DNA of 64,000 bases from assembly GCF_000185145.2 (NCBI RefSeq), contig NZ_GL833119.1, forward strand, positions 1,480,668-1,544,667. The letters are read 5' to 3'. The notes beneath the pieces are model-generated. The model was not told the origin of the DNA. It was given only the letters and a program-made list of their open reading frames with translations, and did no database searches. Position 1 is the first letter of the stretch. Each line of letters opens with the position of its first letter. Positions 7,426 through 14,944 of the stretch are shown in pieces. The stretch is from Hoylesella oralis ATCC 33269. GTDB lineage: Bacteria > Bacteroidota > Bacteroidia > Bacteroidales > Bacteroidaceae. Both the position numbers and the translations under genes were made by a program.

Positions 7426-7665
7426 ATGAGCAAGGAAAGACGAATTATCGAGATCGAGCCTCGCCTGCTTATCTCCGGCGGACGGATGAGCGAGCAAGTG
7501 GAGAGCAACGGTCACAAGTGCCAGTATTGTCAGGGCAACGGCTATCTGTGGCAGGTGGACGATCCGTGGCAGGAACGTTATAAAATGGAGTGTCCTATCT
7601 GCAAGGGCAGCGGTAAGCTCGATGCCGTGGTAACTATCGAGTGGAAAGCAAGCGAAAAACAATAA
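7426..7665 (+). CDS. small zinc-finger protein, DnaJ-type CxxCxGxG pair (79 aa)
   Basis: Two CxxCxGxG motifs, CQYCQGNG and CPICKGSG, are separated by about 22 residues, as in the zinc-binding ribbon of DnaJ. They should bind one zinc. The N-terminus (MSKERRIIEIEPRLLISGG) and the C-terminal beta strand are unassigned. Such mini-ribbons are frequent in phage early operons, where they act in protein or nucleic-acid binding; the specific role here is unknown. The start at ATG 7426 directly after the preceding stop is preferred over an upstream ATG in the same frame at 7381 that overlaps the 7253 gene. Confidence 0.75.
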   Translation: MSKERRIIEIEPRLLISGGRMSEQVESNGHKCQYCQGNGYLWQVDDPWQERYKMECPICKGSGKLDAVVTIEWKASEKQ

Positions 7666-7668
7666 GCA

Positions 7669-7986
7669 ATGATACATGTCGGCGATAAATTCAGAGTTCA
7701 TTGGATAGGACATGAAGAGTGCTGCGAGGGACGTTTATATCAGGTTACTTCCGTTATATCGGATTGTAGGTGTTCACCTCCAGAATGGCTCACCGCACAG
7801 GCAGAAGTTCCGCAGCCTCCCCATTGCCATATCAAGGCGGACCTGATAGAATGTCCGTTAAAGTATTTTGAAAAGCACGGATACGGTTTCAACAATATAG
7901 ATGAAGATACGTTATGTAACATCAGAAATCCGGATTGCCGACTGGAGATAGTAAGACAGCCCGGAGATCAATTGAGTTTGTTTTGA
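7669..7986 (+). CDS. hypothetical phage protein (105 aa)
   Basis: Function unknown. It starts 3 nt after the previous stop. The N-terminus (MIHVGDKFRVHWIGHEECCEG) resembles a small SH3-like beta barrel. There are several Cys and His residues (ECCEG, DCRC, PPHCH, NPDC) that could hold a metal, but no classical finger spacing. The C-terminus QLSLF resembles a clamp-binding (QxxLF) peptide. That resemblance is short and could be chance. Confidence 0.6.
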   Translation: MIHVGDKFRVHWIGHEECCEGRLYQVTSVISDCRCSPPEWLTAQAEVPQPPHCHIKADLIECPLKYFEKHGYGFNNIDEDTLCNIRNPDCRLEIVRQPGDQLSLF

Positions 7987-8008
7987 GATAATTTAAAATA
8001 AAATTAAA

Positions 8009-8359
8009 ATGGATGAGATAGAACGTAGAAAAGACGCAGAGATACTAACCGCATCTGTATCTAAAATATATAAGGAAATAGAAGCAATAGAGAAGCGGGA
8101 AATACTACCGTTGAAAATAAAAATCGAGAAGTTAAAGGATGCTTTCTTAGATAAATATTTAGTCGACTCATCCGGCATGCCGGTTCGTGTAGGAATGACA
8201 ATAGAAAAAGATAAGAGAAGATATAAAGTATTAGATCGGTATCAACAAAAATTATTTGGGTACTTAGGGAATGCACGTGTGGTTGCTATACGTGAAGGTC
8301 AGAAGAGAGGTTTTTCTATTTATTGCAACGATTTAATAAAATATACGATCATAGATTAA
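8009..8359 (+). CDS. hypothetical protein with N-terminal coiled coil (116 aa)
   Basis: Residues about 3-50 are highly charged and helical (IERRKDAEILT...LKIKIEKLKDAF) and likely form a coiled coil. The C-terminal 60 residues are basic and beta-rich, with a GMTIEKDKRRYKVLD core. No family is recognised. The gene is AT-richer than its neighbours, which suggests recent acquisition or low expression. It sits in the middle of the early operon. Confidence 0.55.
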   Translation: MDEIERRKDAEILTASVSKIYKEIEAIEKREILPLKIKIEKLKDAFLDKYLVDSSGMPVRVGMTIEKDKRRYKVLDRYQQKLFGYLGNARVVAIREGQKRGFSIYCNDLIKYTIID

Positions 8360-8371
8360 AATTACAAAGTT

Positions 8372-8644
8372 ATGAACAATTTTTTCGAAACAATCAGAAA
8401 ACGCCTTCAGGTGTGGCACGAAGAGCATGCGGCACGTATCGAGGCGAAGCGTCAGGCGCTACTCGACGCAGAGGCACGGCAGGCTGTGCAGGTGATGGAA
8501 TTTAACGGCGAACTGTACACCTGCGTGAACGGTATCCCACTGTTCGGGGTAAACGATATCAAGGGCACGCTGCCGGAAGCCGTGGCAAATGCCCGTAAGA
8601 ATTATAAAGATTGGAAGGAGGAAAAGTTATGGGAAGAGCGGTAA
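8372..8644 (+). CDS. hypothetical protein (90 aa)
   Basis: The N-terminal half is an amphipathic helix rich in Arg, Glu and Ala (WHEEHAARIEAKRQALLDAEARQ). A short beta-rich core follows (YTCVNGIPLFGVND), then an acidic/basic tail. No domain is recognised. Its last 16 bases overlap the start of the next gene, a common arrangement for translational coupling. Confidence 0.6.
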   Translation: MNNFFETIRKRLQVWHEEHAARIEAKRQALLDAEARQAVQVMEFNGELYTCVNGIPLFGVNDIKGTLPEAVANARKNYKDWKEEKLWEER

Positions 8645-8937
8645 GTCATCCAAAGAACTGTGTCGGCGTGATTACCGTTCGCTGGTCGGTAATCAATGGA
8701 AATGTCAAAATAGTGTACAGTCAAGCCTTTGGCTTCAACGGCGGGTATCCGACGAAAAGAGAAAGAAAAGAACTGAAAGAAAATGTACAGAATAGACTGC
8801 AGCAACTGGTAGAAAAAGGTAAAGTACATTTCGATATCGATGATAACTCTGTGGTACGTTTCTCATCGAGTATTAAACTTCTCGGCTGCAATATGATTCT
8901 TAAGAACGAAAATGAAGAGATACCATGCAGGAAGTAA
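8629..8937 (+). CDS. hypothetical protein (102 aa)
   Basis: The start at ATG 8629 is set by a strong ribosome site, AAGGAGG, 8-14 nt upstream; an in-frame ATG at 8611 lacks one. The protein begins MGRAVSHPKNCVGVITVRWS, has a Lys/Glu-rich helix in the middle and a beta-rich end. No family is recognised. It overlaps both neighbours (16 bp upstream, 13 bp downstream), consistent with a tightly coupled early phage operon. Confidence 0.6.
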   Translation: MGRAVSHPKNCVGVITVRWSVINGNVKIVYSQAFGFNGGYPTKRERKELKENVQNRLQQLVEKGKVHFDIDDNSVVRFSSSIKLLGCNMILKNENEEIPCRK

Positions 8938-9428
8938 CCAATTTCGCCCGCTTCTATGGGCTGCTGCGACATCTCTCCTTTGGAGATAACGATCAACGCG
9001 AGGAATTTAAGAAAAGTGTCGTTTCACAATACACGAACGGCAGGACGGAGAGTCTACGCGAGATACGCCGCATAGAATACGATGCCCTCTGTTCCGCCCT
9101 TGAAGACCTTACGGGTATGAATACCCAAGAGAAAATCAGGCAGGCACGGTATGCAGAGCTCAAACAACGTCGCAGCGTGTGCTTGAAGCTCATGCAGCGC
9201 TTGGGCGTGGATACCACCGACTGGGCGAGAGTGGATAATTTCTGTATGCACCCGCGGCTTGCAGGCAAGCCTTTCCACAAGATCGACACTGAGGAGCTCG
9301 AGGCCTTGTCCGTAAAGCTACGGATGATAGAGCGCAAAGGGGGAATAAAACGACAGGAACAACAGAATTGCAATTCCACAGTGCAATATACATTTATATT
9401 CAACAAAGAATTGACAACTAAAAATTAA
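8925..9428 (+). CDS. Mu gp16 (GemA)-like early protein, tentative (167 aa)
   Basis: A helical, basic protein in the place where Mu-like phages encode gp16/GemA, a regulator of host gene expression. The C-terminal part (WARVDNFCMHPRLAGKPFHKIDTEELEALSVKLRMIERKGG) resembles the end of GemA-like proteins, in which a W..V..FI.R..G motif precedes a helix. The N-terminal part does not match Mu GemA well. The last 25 residues look like a poorly conserved tail. The assignment is by position and weak pattern only. Confidence 0.45.
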   Translation: MQEVTNFARFYGLLRHLSFGDNDQREEFKKSVVSQYTNGRTESLREIRRIEYDALCSALEDLTGMNTQEKIRQARYAELKQRRSVCLKLMQRLGVDTTDWARVDNFCMHPRLAGKPFHKIDTEELEALSVKLRMIERKGGIKRQEQQNCNSTVQYTFIFNKELTTKN

Positions 9429-9442
9429 GAAAGGACAAAGCA

Positions 9443-10111
9443 ATGGAAACGACAAAACAGGAAAAGACGGTGAATATCGCCGAATTGAGCAAGGAAGAAC
9501 GGGCACGACTGCTTGCCGAGCTCCAGAAAGATGAACGTACGAGCCGTATCGAGCGGCGCAAGGCCTACGAGGCCATGCGTGCGGAGTTCATGAACGATGT
9601 GGAAACAAAACTGATGATACTGACGGAAAACGTCAGGGACTTCCGCGAGTGGCTCGCCAAGGAAACGGAGGGGTTTATCGGCGTGATACGTGAGTACGGA
9701 GAAGTGCAGAAGAGCGATCAGCGCAGCTACACCATCACGGACGGCAATTTCCGGTTAGAGGTGAAAAGCAACAAAGTGAAAAGTTTCGACGAGCGAGCCG
9801 ACCTCGCAGCAGAGCGCCTGATCGATTACCTGAAACGTTACATGCAACAGAGCGAGAAAGGTGCTGACGATCCGATGTACCAGATGGCTATGACGCTGCT
9901 CGAGCGCAACAAGATGGGTGACCTCGACTATAAGAGCATTTCCAAACTTTACGAGCTCGAGGACAAGTTCGACGAAGAATACTCCGACATCATGCGGCTG
10001 TTCAAGGAGGCTAACGTGATACAGCGCAATGCCGTGAACTACTACTTCCACAAGCGCAACACGGACACGGGCGTATGGACACGTATCGAGCCGAGCTTCT
10101 GCAGGCTGTAG
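9443..10111 (+). CDS. DUF3164 family phage protein (222 aa)
   Basis: DUF3164 proteins are encoded in the early regions of Mu-like phages; the biochemical role is unknown. The characteristic core is visible: RSYTITDGNFRLEVKSNKVKSFDERADLAAERLIDYLKRY, then LDYKSISKLYELEDKFDEE and a C-terminal NTDTGVWTRIEPSFCRL. An N-terminal charged helix precedes it. Length is normal for the family. It is the last gene of the early operon, followed by a strong terminator. Confidence 0.82.
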   Translation: METTKQEKTVNIAELSKEERARLLAELQKDERTSRIERRKAYEAMRAEFMNDVETKLMILTENVRDFREWLAKETEGFIGVIREYGEVQKSDQRSYTITDGNFRLEVKSNKVKSFDERADLAAERLIDYLKRYMQQSEKGADDPMYQMAMTLLERNKMGDLDYKSISKLYELEDKFDEEYSDIMRLFKEANVIQRNAVNYYFHKRNTDTGVWTRIEPSFCRL

Positions 10112-10152
10112 GAAAGCAAGGATAAATAAAAGCCGTTTATTTTGTGATAAGA

Positions 10153-10193
10153 CACCGATTTATGTGCGCGAGCACACGGATCGGTGCCTTTTT
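10153..10193 (+). terminator. terminator of the early operon
   Basis: CACCGAT pairs with ATCGGTG, enclosing an inner GTGC/GCAC stem, and is followed by CCTTTTTC. Confidence 0.8.
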
Positions 10194-10248
10194 CTTTCGG
10201 AAACGATAAAAATACCTTGCAATCGCTTGATGTTTAATAACTTTTCGT

Positions 10249-10256
10249 TATATTTG
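10249..10256 (+). promoter_or_regulatory. Bacteroidota-type promoter for the 10266 gene
   Basis: The -7 box TATATTTG has a TTG about 19 bp upstream. The coding start lies only 9 nt past the box, so the mRNA is probably almost leaderless. Confidence 0.6.
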
Positions 10257-10265
10257 CAATTGCGT

Positions 10266-10529
10266 ATGACGAAAGGCAGAAACAAGGAACTGATCGAAAA
10301 GCGGGATGAGAAGTTGTGTCGCCGCTACTATTATTGGACGGAGCACGAGCGGTTGCGCTTCGATGATGCTTTGCATATCCTTTCGGAACAGGAATTTTTC
10401 ATCTCCGAGGAGCGGATCATGCAGATCATCCGTCGCAAATGCCGCGAATTGAAAGACCTCGCCGTTGCTCCAAAACCGAAAATCCGCAAACCGAAGCTGA
10501 CGGTTCGCCAGCTGGAACTGTTCAAGTAA
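10266..10529 (+). CDS. small basic protein, possible regulator (87 aa)
   Basis: It begins MTKGRNKELIEKRDEKLCRRYYYW, continues with a helical ERLRFDDALHILSEQEFFISEERI region and ends with a basic PKPKIRKPKLTVRQLELF tail. The middle looks like a helix-turn-helix of the sigma/Mor class, but this is not conclusive. Small proteins with this N-terminus are familiar in Bacteroidales mobile DNA. It stands alone between the early-operon terminator and the convergent head block, with its own promoter, which is the place of the middle-operon activator mor in Mu. Confidence 0.6.
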   Translation: MTKGRNKELIEKRDEKLCRRYYYWTEHERLRFDDALHILSEQEFFISEERIMQIIRRKCRELKDLAVAPKPKIRKPKLTVRQLELFK

Positions 10530-10622
10530 AGAGAAAAATAAAAGGTAAAGGAACATGGAGATAAAAAACAAGAATATGCCTCTCTATTTTTACTTTTCTG
10601 TCTTTTTTACCCTTTTGCTTTC

Positions 10623-11066
10623 CTACATTTCCATTTTTATTTCGTCGTGGTATTCGAAGGTGTATATCTGCTCATAGACTTTGATGCCGTGGGCGATCGT
10701 ATAGTCGCGGCTCTTGATGCGGTTCAGCGGTCCCATGTTCTCATCGCAGACAAATCCCTGCAGTGCCCGGTACAGTTCGTTCGCCGTCTGCAGGCGTTCT
10801 GCGATCTTTGCTTCCGAACCGGAAGACACGTGCGTGTCGTCGTAGCAGTCCATGACCAAGCGTACCGTCATGCGGCTTATCCCTTTCTGCGCCCCGAAAC
10901 CGAGGTCTTTCCAGTCCGTGTCGATATTGCCGACCAATACGCATGGAAATGTGACGGGGTAAGTATCTTCATCTGTCTCCAGCTGCCCGTAGTCTTCGTC
11001 CACGAGCGAGAGTTGCGGTAGCTCCGTCGATATCTGCTTCAGGATATTCAAAAAGATTTGTTCCAT
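10623..11066 (-). CDS. DUF1834/gp37-like tail-completion candidate (147 aa)
   Basis: Likely a head-tail connection or tail terminator protein. It shows the pattern of small tail-completion proteins: N-terminal helix, then FPCVLVGN, a central MTVRLVMDCYDD strand with acidic residues, a helix, and a final YEQIYTFEYHDE strand. Position at the end of the Mu-like head block, after the gpG-like gene, agrees with gp37/DUF1834, but sequence evidence is moderate. It is the last gene of the minus-strand late block and converges on the 10266 gene. Confidence 0.55.
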   Translation of the reverse strand: MEQIFLNILKQISTELPQLSLVDEDYGQLETDEDTYPVTFPCVLVGNIDTDWKDLGFGAQKGISRMTVRLVMDCYDDTHVSSGSEAKIAERLQTANELYRALQGFVCDENMGPLNRIKSRDYTIAHGIKVYEQIYTFEYHDEIKMEM

Positions 11067-11149
11067 TGTTTTTATTTTTTAAGTTATTTTTAGAAATAAA
11101 GAAGTTAGCGGGAGTTATACCCGCTTCGCTCGCAGGCCGGATTGTTCTA

Positions 11150-11719
11150 TCATTTGAGGATTACGGCACGGATTTCCTTTTCCATTTTCTCTCTGATCTT
11201 TTTTGTAAGTTCACGGCTTCCGCCCAAGAACTGCCGCTGCGGGATATGGATATTCAGCCTTTGTTTCTTTGTCAGGGCAAGCGCTTTCCATCGATCCGCC
11301 TCGGGTGTCTGCCGTCCTTTCCTACCGCCACTTTTGTAATACATAGCCCATGCGAAGCGTCGCATCTGCGGCGTAACCTGCGGCGAGACACACCCTCCCC
11401 AGTTATGGAGGGGTGCGTACCGCAGTTGGCTGTACACCGTGACACGGGCATCTCCCGGAGCATAGGAGATCGATCCGAATAGACGATCTCGAGCAGAGAG
11501 CAATGCACCGTAGCCCGCCTCGGCACCGCCGCCCGACAGCTGCCGCCTCGTTTTTTTCCAAGGATACAGTCCTCCATTAACAAAACCCTGCCGTAGGAAA
11601 TTCTCTTGAAAATGATCCTTGGCCATGCGTCCCGCCTTAACGGGGAACTTACGGTGTATCAGATCGTCGGTTTCCTTTTTCTTGCTTTGCAGCAGTCTTA
11701 TAAATCCCGTCATATCCAT
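11150..11719 (-). CDS. phage virion morphogenesis protein, Mu gpG-like (189 aa)
   Basis: Family role: needed for virion assembly or head-tail joining (Mu G / P2 S type). The typical pattern is visible: an N-terminal helix, then FPVKAGRMAKDHFQENFLRQGF, a PW motif, SARDRLFGSISY, a strand VTVYSQLRYAPLHNWGG and a C-terminal IPQRQFLGGSRELTKKI motif shared by the family. It lies between the Mu F-like and DUF1834-like genes on the minus strand, the normal Mu-type order. Confidence 0.85.
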   Translation of the reverse strand: MDMTGFIRLLQSKKKETDDLIHRKFPVKAGRMAKDHFQENFLRQGFVNGGLYPWKKTRRQLSGGGAEAGYGALLSARDRLFGSISYAPGDARVTVYSQLRYAPLHNWGGCVSPQVTPQMRRFAWAMYYKSGGRKGRQTPEADRWKALALTKKQRLNIHIPQRQFLGGSRELTKKIREKMEKEIRAVILK

Positions 11720-11770
11720 AGAATGTCTTCATTTTTTGATGATTTTGTTTGTTTGTATCAAATTATTTTG

Positions 11771-11778
11771 TATATTTG
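11771..11778 (+). promoter_or_regulatory. Bacteroidota-type promoter of the small-RNA candidate
   Basis: TATATTTG, inside a 19-bp block identical to 770-788. It points into an 85-nt interval that ends in a strong terminator and is oriented against the head operon. Confidence 0.65.
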
Positions 11779-11784
11779 CATCGG

Positions 11785-11863
11785 ATGCGAGTGCATACAA
11801 GGCGCGATGACTTCAAGCTGCACCGTCCGAATAAAGCCGTAATCATTTACGGCTTTAATTTTT
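11785..11863 (+). ncRNA. putative small RNA, partly antisense to the Mu F-like gene
   Basis: A promoter -7 box at 11771-11778 predicts a start near 11785. A perfect 10-bp hairpin AAAGCCGTAA-TCAT-TTACGGCTTT (11833-11856) followed by AATTTTT ends it near 11863. The transcript would be about 80 nt, lie between the gpG-like and Mu F-like genes on the opposite strand, and overlap the last 17 bp of the Mu F-like coding sequence. An in-frame ATG at 11785 exists, but its frame runs through the terminator, so a peptide is less likely. Confidence 0.5.
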
Positions 11864-13025
11864 CCAAGATTTTCATTATCTTTTCTTTTGTGTCCGCAGC
11901 CTTATCTATTTTCACGGATTTTCCGGCGGATATAACATAGCAAGCCTTTATCGTTCCGTTTTCAAAATCTCTTTTTCTCCAATAGATGTGTCCTGCCAAA
12001 CGTCTGACATTCAGGCGCTGCATCTTTGCATCGATATCTATCACTACAATCTCGCAACCCTGCCCGATCGCTTTTTTAAAGGCGGAAGCAATACCTTTCT
12101 CACTCTCAATCCCCTTACGGTCTGCAATAAATCCGTCGATTTCATATTCGGGGTTCTTCCGCCCATGCACAAGGATATGCGGGCGTATCTTGACAGTCAT
12201 ATCGGTGAACGAAGACAGCAGAACTTTTGCGGCACGTATATTTTCCTTAAGCTCCGTTTTGTCTGCCGCCGTGCTGATTTGCAACCTTTCGCCGAACTTT
12301 CGGTCCGGCTCGTACTTGTCTTTCTCTTCCAGCTGCTTTACGAATCTCTCCACGGCCTTTTTCGCCCCCTTGTAGGCTCCGGCGATATAGGGATGCGTGT
12401 CGGAGAAAAGTCTGCCGTCCTTACACGGGTTGTTGTCAAGGCCTGCATGCGGACCGTTCTCCGCCAGACTTTCGTCTGGGATGTCGGGCAGCTCCGTCGC
12501 CGGATCGTCGGTGGACGAGAGAAAGCATTTGCAGTTCCACCTGTCGCCCGGCCGGTGCGCGTCCCAGAACGGATCGTCAACGGGACGGACTACACCCCAG
12601 AACACCTTATGATCCGCTCCCGGGTGTATGCTTGTGGAGGGCATCCACCTGAGGTTGGGCAATATATCCTTTTCCCTCCGGAACTGCTGCCAGTCCGCCG
12701 CCTGCCGCGCCCTGAGAACTGCCGTGTCGTATTCTGTGCGCAGCCAGCTTCGGCACTGGTGTGAGGCGATGGGGCTCACATCCTTTAACCACTGTTCGAA
12801 CGGTTTTAAGTCGCCGTTTTCATCCAACAGCAACGCCGCCATATCGTTTTGCATGCGGTGCACCTTGAAAGCCGCGAAGACGGCGTTGCCGCGGAAAAAG
12901 GACGCCTCGCTTCCCAATCCCTCTCCGGCAGGAAGAGGAACTCCAGACTGTTCAAAACCTTCGGCAGCAGCTCTGTTGTATATCTTCCAGAACTCATCGA
13001 AAAGGTTTTCCTCGATCTCGGTCAT
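11847..13025 (-). CDS. Mu F-like minor head protein with C-terminal nuclease-like domain (392 aa from first ATG)
   Basis: The core (about 80-180) has the Mu F/SPP1 gp7 head-morphogenesis pattern, RSWLRTEYDTAVLRARQAA, then HPGADHKVFWGVVRP, DDPFWDAHRPGDRWNCKC. The family packs inside the head next to the portal. Residues about 248-392 are a separate domain (ILVHGRKNPEYEIDGFIADR...CEIVVIDIDAKM...CYVISAGKSVKI) that resembles the BECR-type nuclease/toxin domains often fused to Mu F proteins. Residues 27-42 (SGVPLPAGEGLGSEAS) are an in-frame palindromic-repeat insert. The reading frame stays open upstream of the ATG to about 13145 with plausible coding (DRLYEIRDGQSGGVSTGFSF), so the true N-terminus may be longer or its start lost. 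Confidence 0.85.
   Translation of the reverse strand: MTEIEENLFDEFWKIYNRAAAEGFEQSGVPLPAGEGLGSEASFFRGNAVFAAFKVHRMQNDMAALLLDENGDLKPFEQWLKDVSPIASHQCRSWLRTEYDTAVLRARQAADWQQFRREKDILPNLRWMPSTSIHPGADHKVFWGVVRPVDDPFWDAHRPGDRWNCKCFLSSTDDPATELPDIPDESLAENGPHAGLDNNPCKDGRLFSDTHPYIAGAYKGAKKAVERFVKQLEEKDKYEPDRKFGERLQISTAADKTELKENIRAAKVLLSSFTDMTVKIRPHILVHGRKNPEYEIDGFIADRKGIESEKGIASAFKKAIGQGCEIVVIDIDAKMQRLNVRRLAGHIYWRKRDFENGTIKACYVISAGKSVKIDKAADTKEKIMKILEKLKP
12903..12950. repeat. palindromic element inserted in frame in the Mu F-like gene
   Basis: CCTCTCC-GGCA-GGAAGAGG forms a hairpin. On the minus strand it encodes GVPLPAGEGLG, a signature of translated REP-type elements in many genomes. It keeps the reading frame. 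Confidence 0.65.
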
Positions 13026-13144
13026 GGGATGGAACTCTGTGCTGTATATGTGCTTGAGCGCCCGCTTGAGTACATCGCCGTCAAACGAAAACCCCGTCGA
13101 GACACCACCGCTCTGTCCGTCTCTGATTTCGTAGAGACGGTCGA

Positions 13145-14506
13145 CTACCAGTCTAAGGGAGCCCCGCCATGCGGGGCGCGGACGAAAAAACGGCGAAACG
13201 CGTCCGAGAGTCTCCGGAGCCGTGCGCGCCCCGTCTTTTTACCGTTTTTCTGCATTTCTCCGTCACTATCCTGTACGGGTTCTTGTCTTTCTGTCGTTTT
13301 CTCTGCAGCAATACCGACCATTTTCTCGTTTTTCGTTTTCCGACCGTCGTTTTTGAGGCTGTCATAATTCTTCGGCTTATCGATGCCGAACTCGTTGTAC
13401 AGGTAGTCGTCGTCGATGGGCAGAGCGAATGAGTTCTTCAGCTGCGTCAGTATGGATATCTTGGACTGCAGGTCGGTATATTTAGGATCGACGAACACGA
13501 ACTTTCCGCCATCGGTGTTGATACCCATTGCCTGAAAGATATCCGTCATATCGTAGTTAAGCACGTTGAGGATATACTTCTGATCGTCGCGCAGCAGTTT
13601 GTCTTCCTCCTTCTTGTGCACCGTACCGAGTGACTGCGTGCCGTGCGTCTGTGACTCTGTGGTGAGTGTGTTGCCGAGGAAGAGTTTCGAAATCTCGTTG
13701 TTGCAGCGCTGACAGAACTTGTCGTACAGGTCTGATGAACCGGATTTATTACCGCTTTCCACAAGATGCAGCTCCGTATCCTTGGCATGGATGAACGCCG
13801 CCAAACTACCCTCCTCCTCTGCGTCGGCGATGGCCCGTCTTCTTGCATCATCGTCGTCCGTCTCGTAGATATATTCCCTGACGGGCGTGCCGAAAATCTC
13901 TGCAAACTGCGCCCAGTCGGCCACATCGTTGCGCTTGTAGATCACCCACGGTGCCGCCTTGGCGAGAAGGCCCAAGTCCTCCCGTCTGCCTACAGGCAGC
14001 AGGTTGTCGTACTCCTCCCATGGTATTCCCGCGATATCCGTCTGCCGGCGCAGGATAAGTTTTCTTATCGGATCGACATGCTTGCGCGGAATGAGATCGT
14101 AGTCGATCCAGCCGTCCTTTTTGTAGAACTGCAGGAGCGAGAAGCCCCAGAAACGCGCCCCGAGAATATCGCGCACCAAGGAAATGAACCACGGCGAGTC
14201 TATCTGCCCGTTGATCGCGGCATCGGGAACGCCGTCGCGCATGAACGAGATGTCTGCCGACGCCACGGACGACATCCTCCGGTCGATAACGCTGAACAGG
14301 TGCGCATCCGTGAGGATATCGCTATAGAGGTCGTACAGTCGGTATCTCATCGGATAGTCTACATTCTCGGCGGCCTGTACGGCCGTCATGAAATCCGAGA
14401 TATCGATGTTGAAGCGTTTCGGCTGGCGTAGCACGATCGTACTGGGCGTTTTCTGTCCCGGGAAGGGAACGTTCCCCCCGATGGTTATGCGTTTGCTTTG
14501 TTTCAT
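13145..14506 (-). CDS. DUF935 portal protein, Mu gp29-like (453 aa)
   Basis: Portal of the capsid, the channel for DNA entry and exit. Family landmarks are present: MRYRLYDLYSDILTDAHLFSVIDRR, WFISLVRDILGARFWGFSLLQF, DLIPRKHVDP, the FGTPVREY segment, and CNNEISKLFLGNTLTT followed by the helical HKKEEDKLLRDDQKYI region. It lies between DUF1320 (12 bp upstream) and the Mu F-like gene. The last residues (RAPHGGAPLDW) come from a palindromic element at 13161-13177, so the native C-terminus has probably been replaced and the junction with the Mu F-like gene remodelled. Confidence 0.9.
   Translation of the reverse strand: MKQSKRITIGGNVPFPGQKTPSTIVLRQPKRFNIDISDFMTAVQAAENVDYPMRYRLYDLYSDILTDAHLFSVIDRRMSSVASADISFMRDGVPDAAINGQIDSPWFISLVRDILGARFWGFSLLQFYKKDGWIDYDLIPRKHVDPIRKLILRRQTDIAGIPWEEYDNLLPVGRREDLGLLAKAAPWVIYKRNDVADWAQFAEIFGTPVREYIYETDDDDARRRAIADAEEEGSLAAFIHAKDTELHLVESGNKSGSSDLYDKFCQRCNNEISKLFLGNTLTTESQTHGTQSLGTVHKKEEDKLLRDDQKYILNVLNYDMTDIFQAMGINTDGGKFVFVDPKYTDLQSKISILTQLKNSFALPIDDDYLYNEFGIDKPKNYDSLKNDGRKTKNEKMVGIAAEKTTERQEPVQDSDGEMQKNGKKTGRARLRRLSDAFRRFFVRAPHGGAPLDW
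13161..13177. repeat. GC palindrome at the portal/Mu F-like junction
   Basis: GCCCCGC-CAT-GCGGGGC is a perfect 7-bp-arm hairpin that supplies the last codons of the portal gene and sits at the upstream limit of the open Mu F-like frame. Confidence 0.6.
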
Positions 14507-14518
14507 GTCTGTTTCATA

Positions 14519-14944
14519 TTAAAAATGGTTGGTTCTCTTCCGGTTACCCACGATACGGAAAGCGTCTGTCTTCTGTCTGTCCTCTTCCGGAGCGAGCGGC
14601 GCCCCGTCGATGGAGATATCGCCGCGACCTGCCGCCTTGATCCACTGTACAGCCCTGTCGTACCTATCCTTGCGTATTTGCGAGAGCTTCATGGGGTTAT
14701 GGATGCAGAAAATGTGATATACGGCGATATCTATGCACATCATCAGGACGAGTTGGTTACGCCTCTCGCCCTGTGCGGCGAATATCCTGTCGCAGTCGTA
14801 CCGCTTCGACAGGTAAGACCGCATCTCTGCGACGGCACGGTCTTCGCATATCTCCACAAGAGAGCCGTCGGCCCTTGTGAGCGCGTCGAGTATCTCGCGA
14901 TGGATGCTCGCGTCATAGTCTTTTAGTTCGATAAATCTGCTCAT
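14519..14944 (-). CDS. DUF1320 family head-tail protein, Mu gp36-like (141 aa)
   Basis: Probable head-tail connector (adaptor) protein. Family pattern: N-terminal helix pairs with ALTRADGSLVEICEDRAVAEMRSYLSKRYD, then LMMCIDIAVYHIFCIHNPMKLSQIRKDRYDRAVQWI and the C-terminal GRGDISIDG loop, which is diagnostic for DUF1320/gp36. It overlaps the terminase gene by 4 bp. In Mu this gene lies after the capsid gene; here it sits between terminase and portal, a rearranged order. Confidence 0.88.
   Translation of the reverse strand: MSRFIELKDYDASIHREILDALTRADGSLVEICEDRAVAEMRSYLSKRYDCDRIFAAQGERRNQLVLMMCIDIAVYHIFCIHNPMKLSQIRKDRYDRAVQWIKAAGRGDISIDGAPLAPEEDRQKTDAFRIVGNRKRTNHF

Noticed and set aside
12690..12740. 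Frameshift or pseudogene in the Mu F-like core
   Set aside because: The frame stays open through both the core and the C-terminal domain, and the palindromic insert preserves it.
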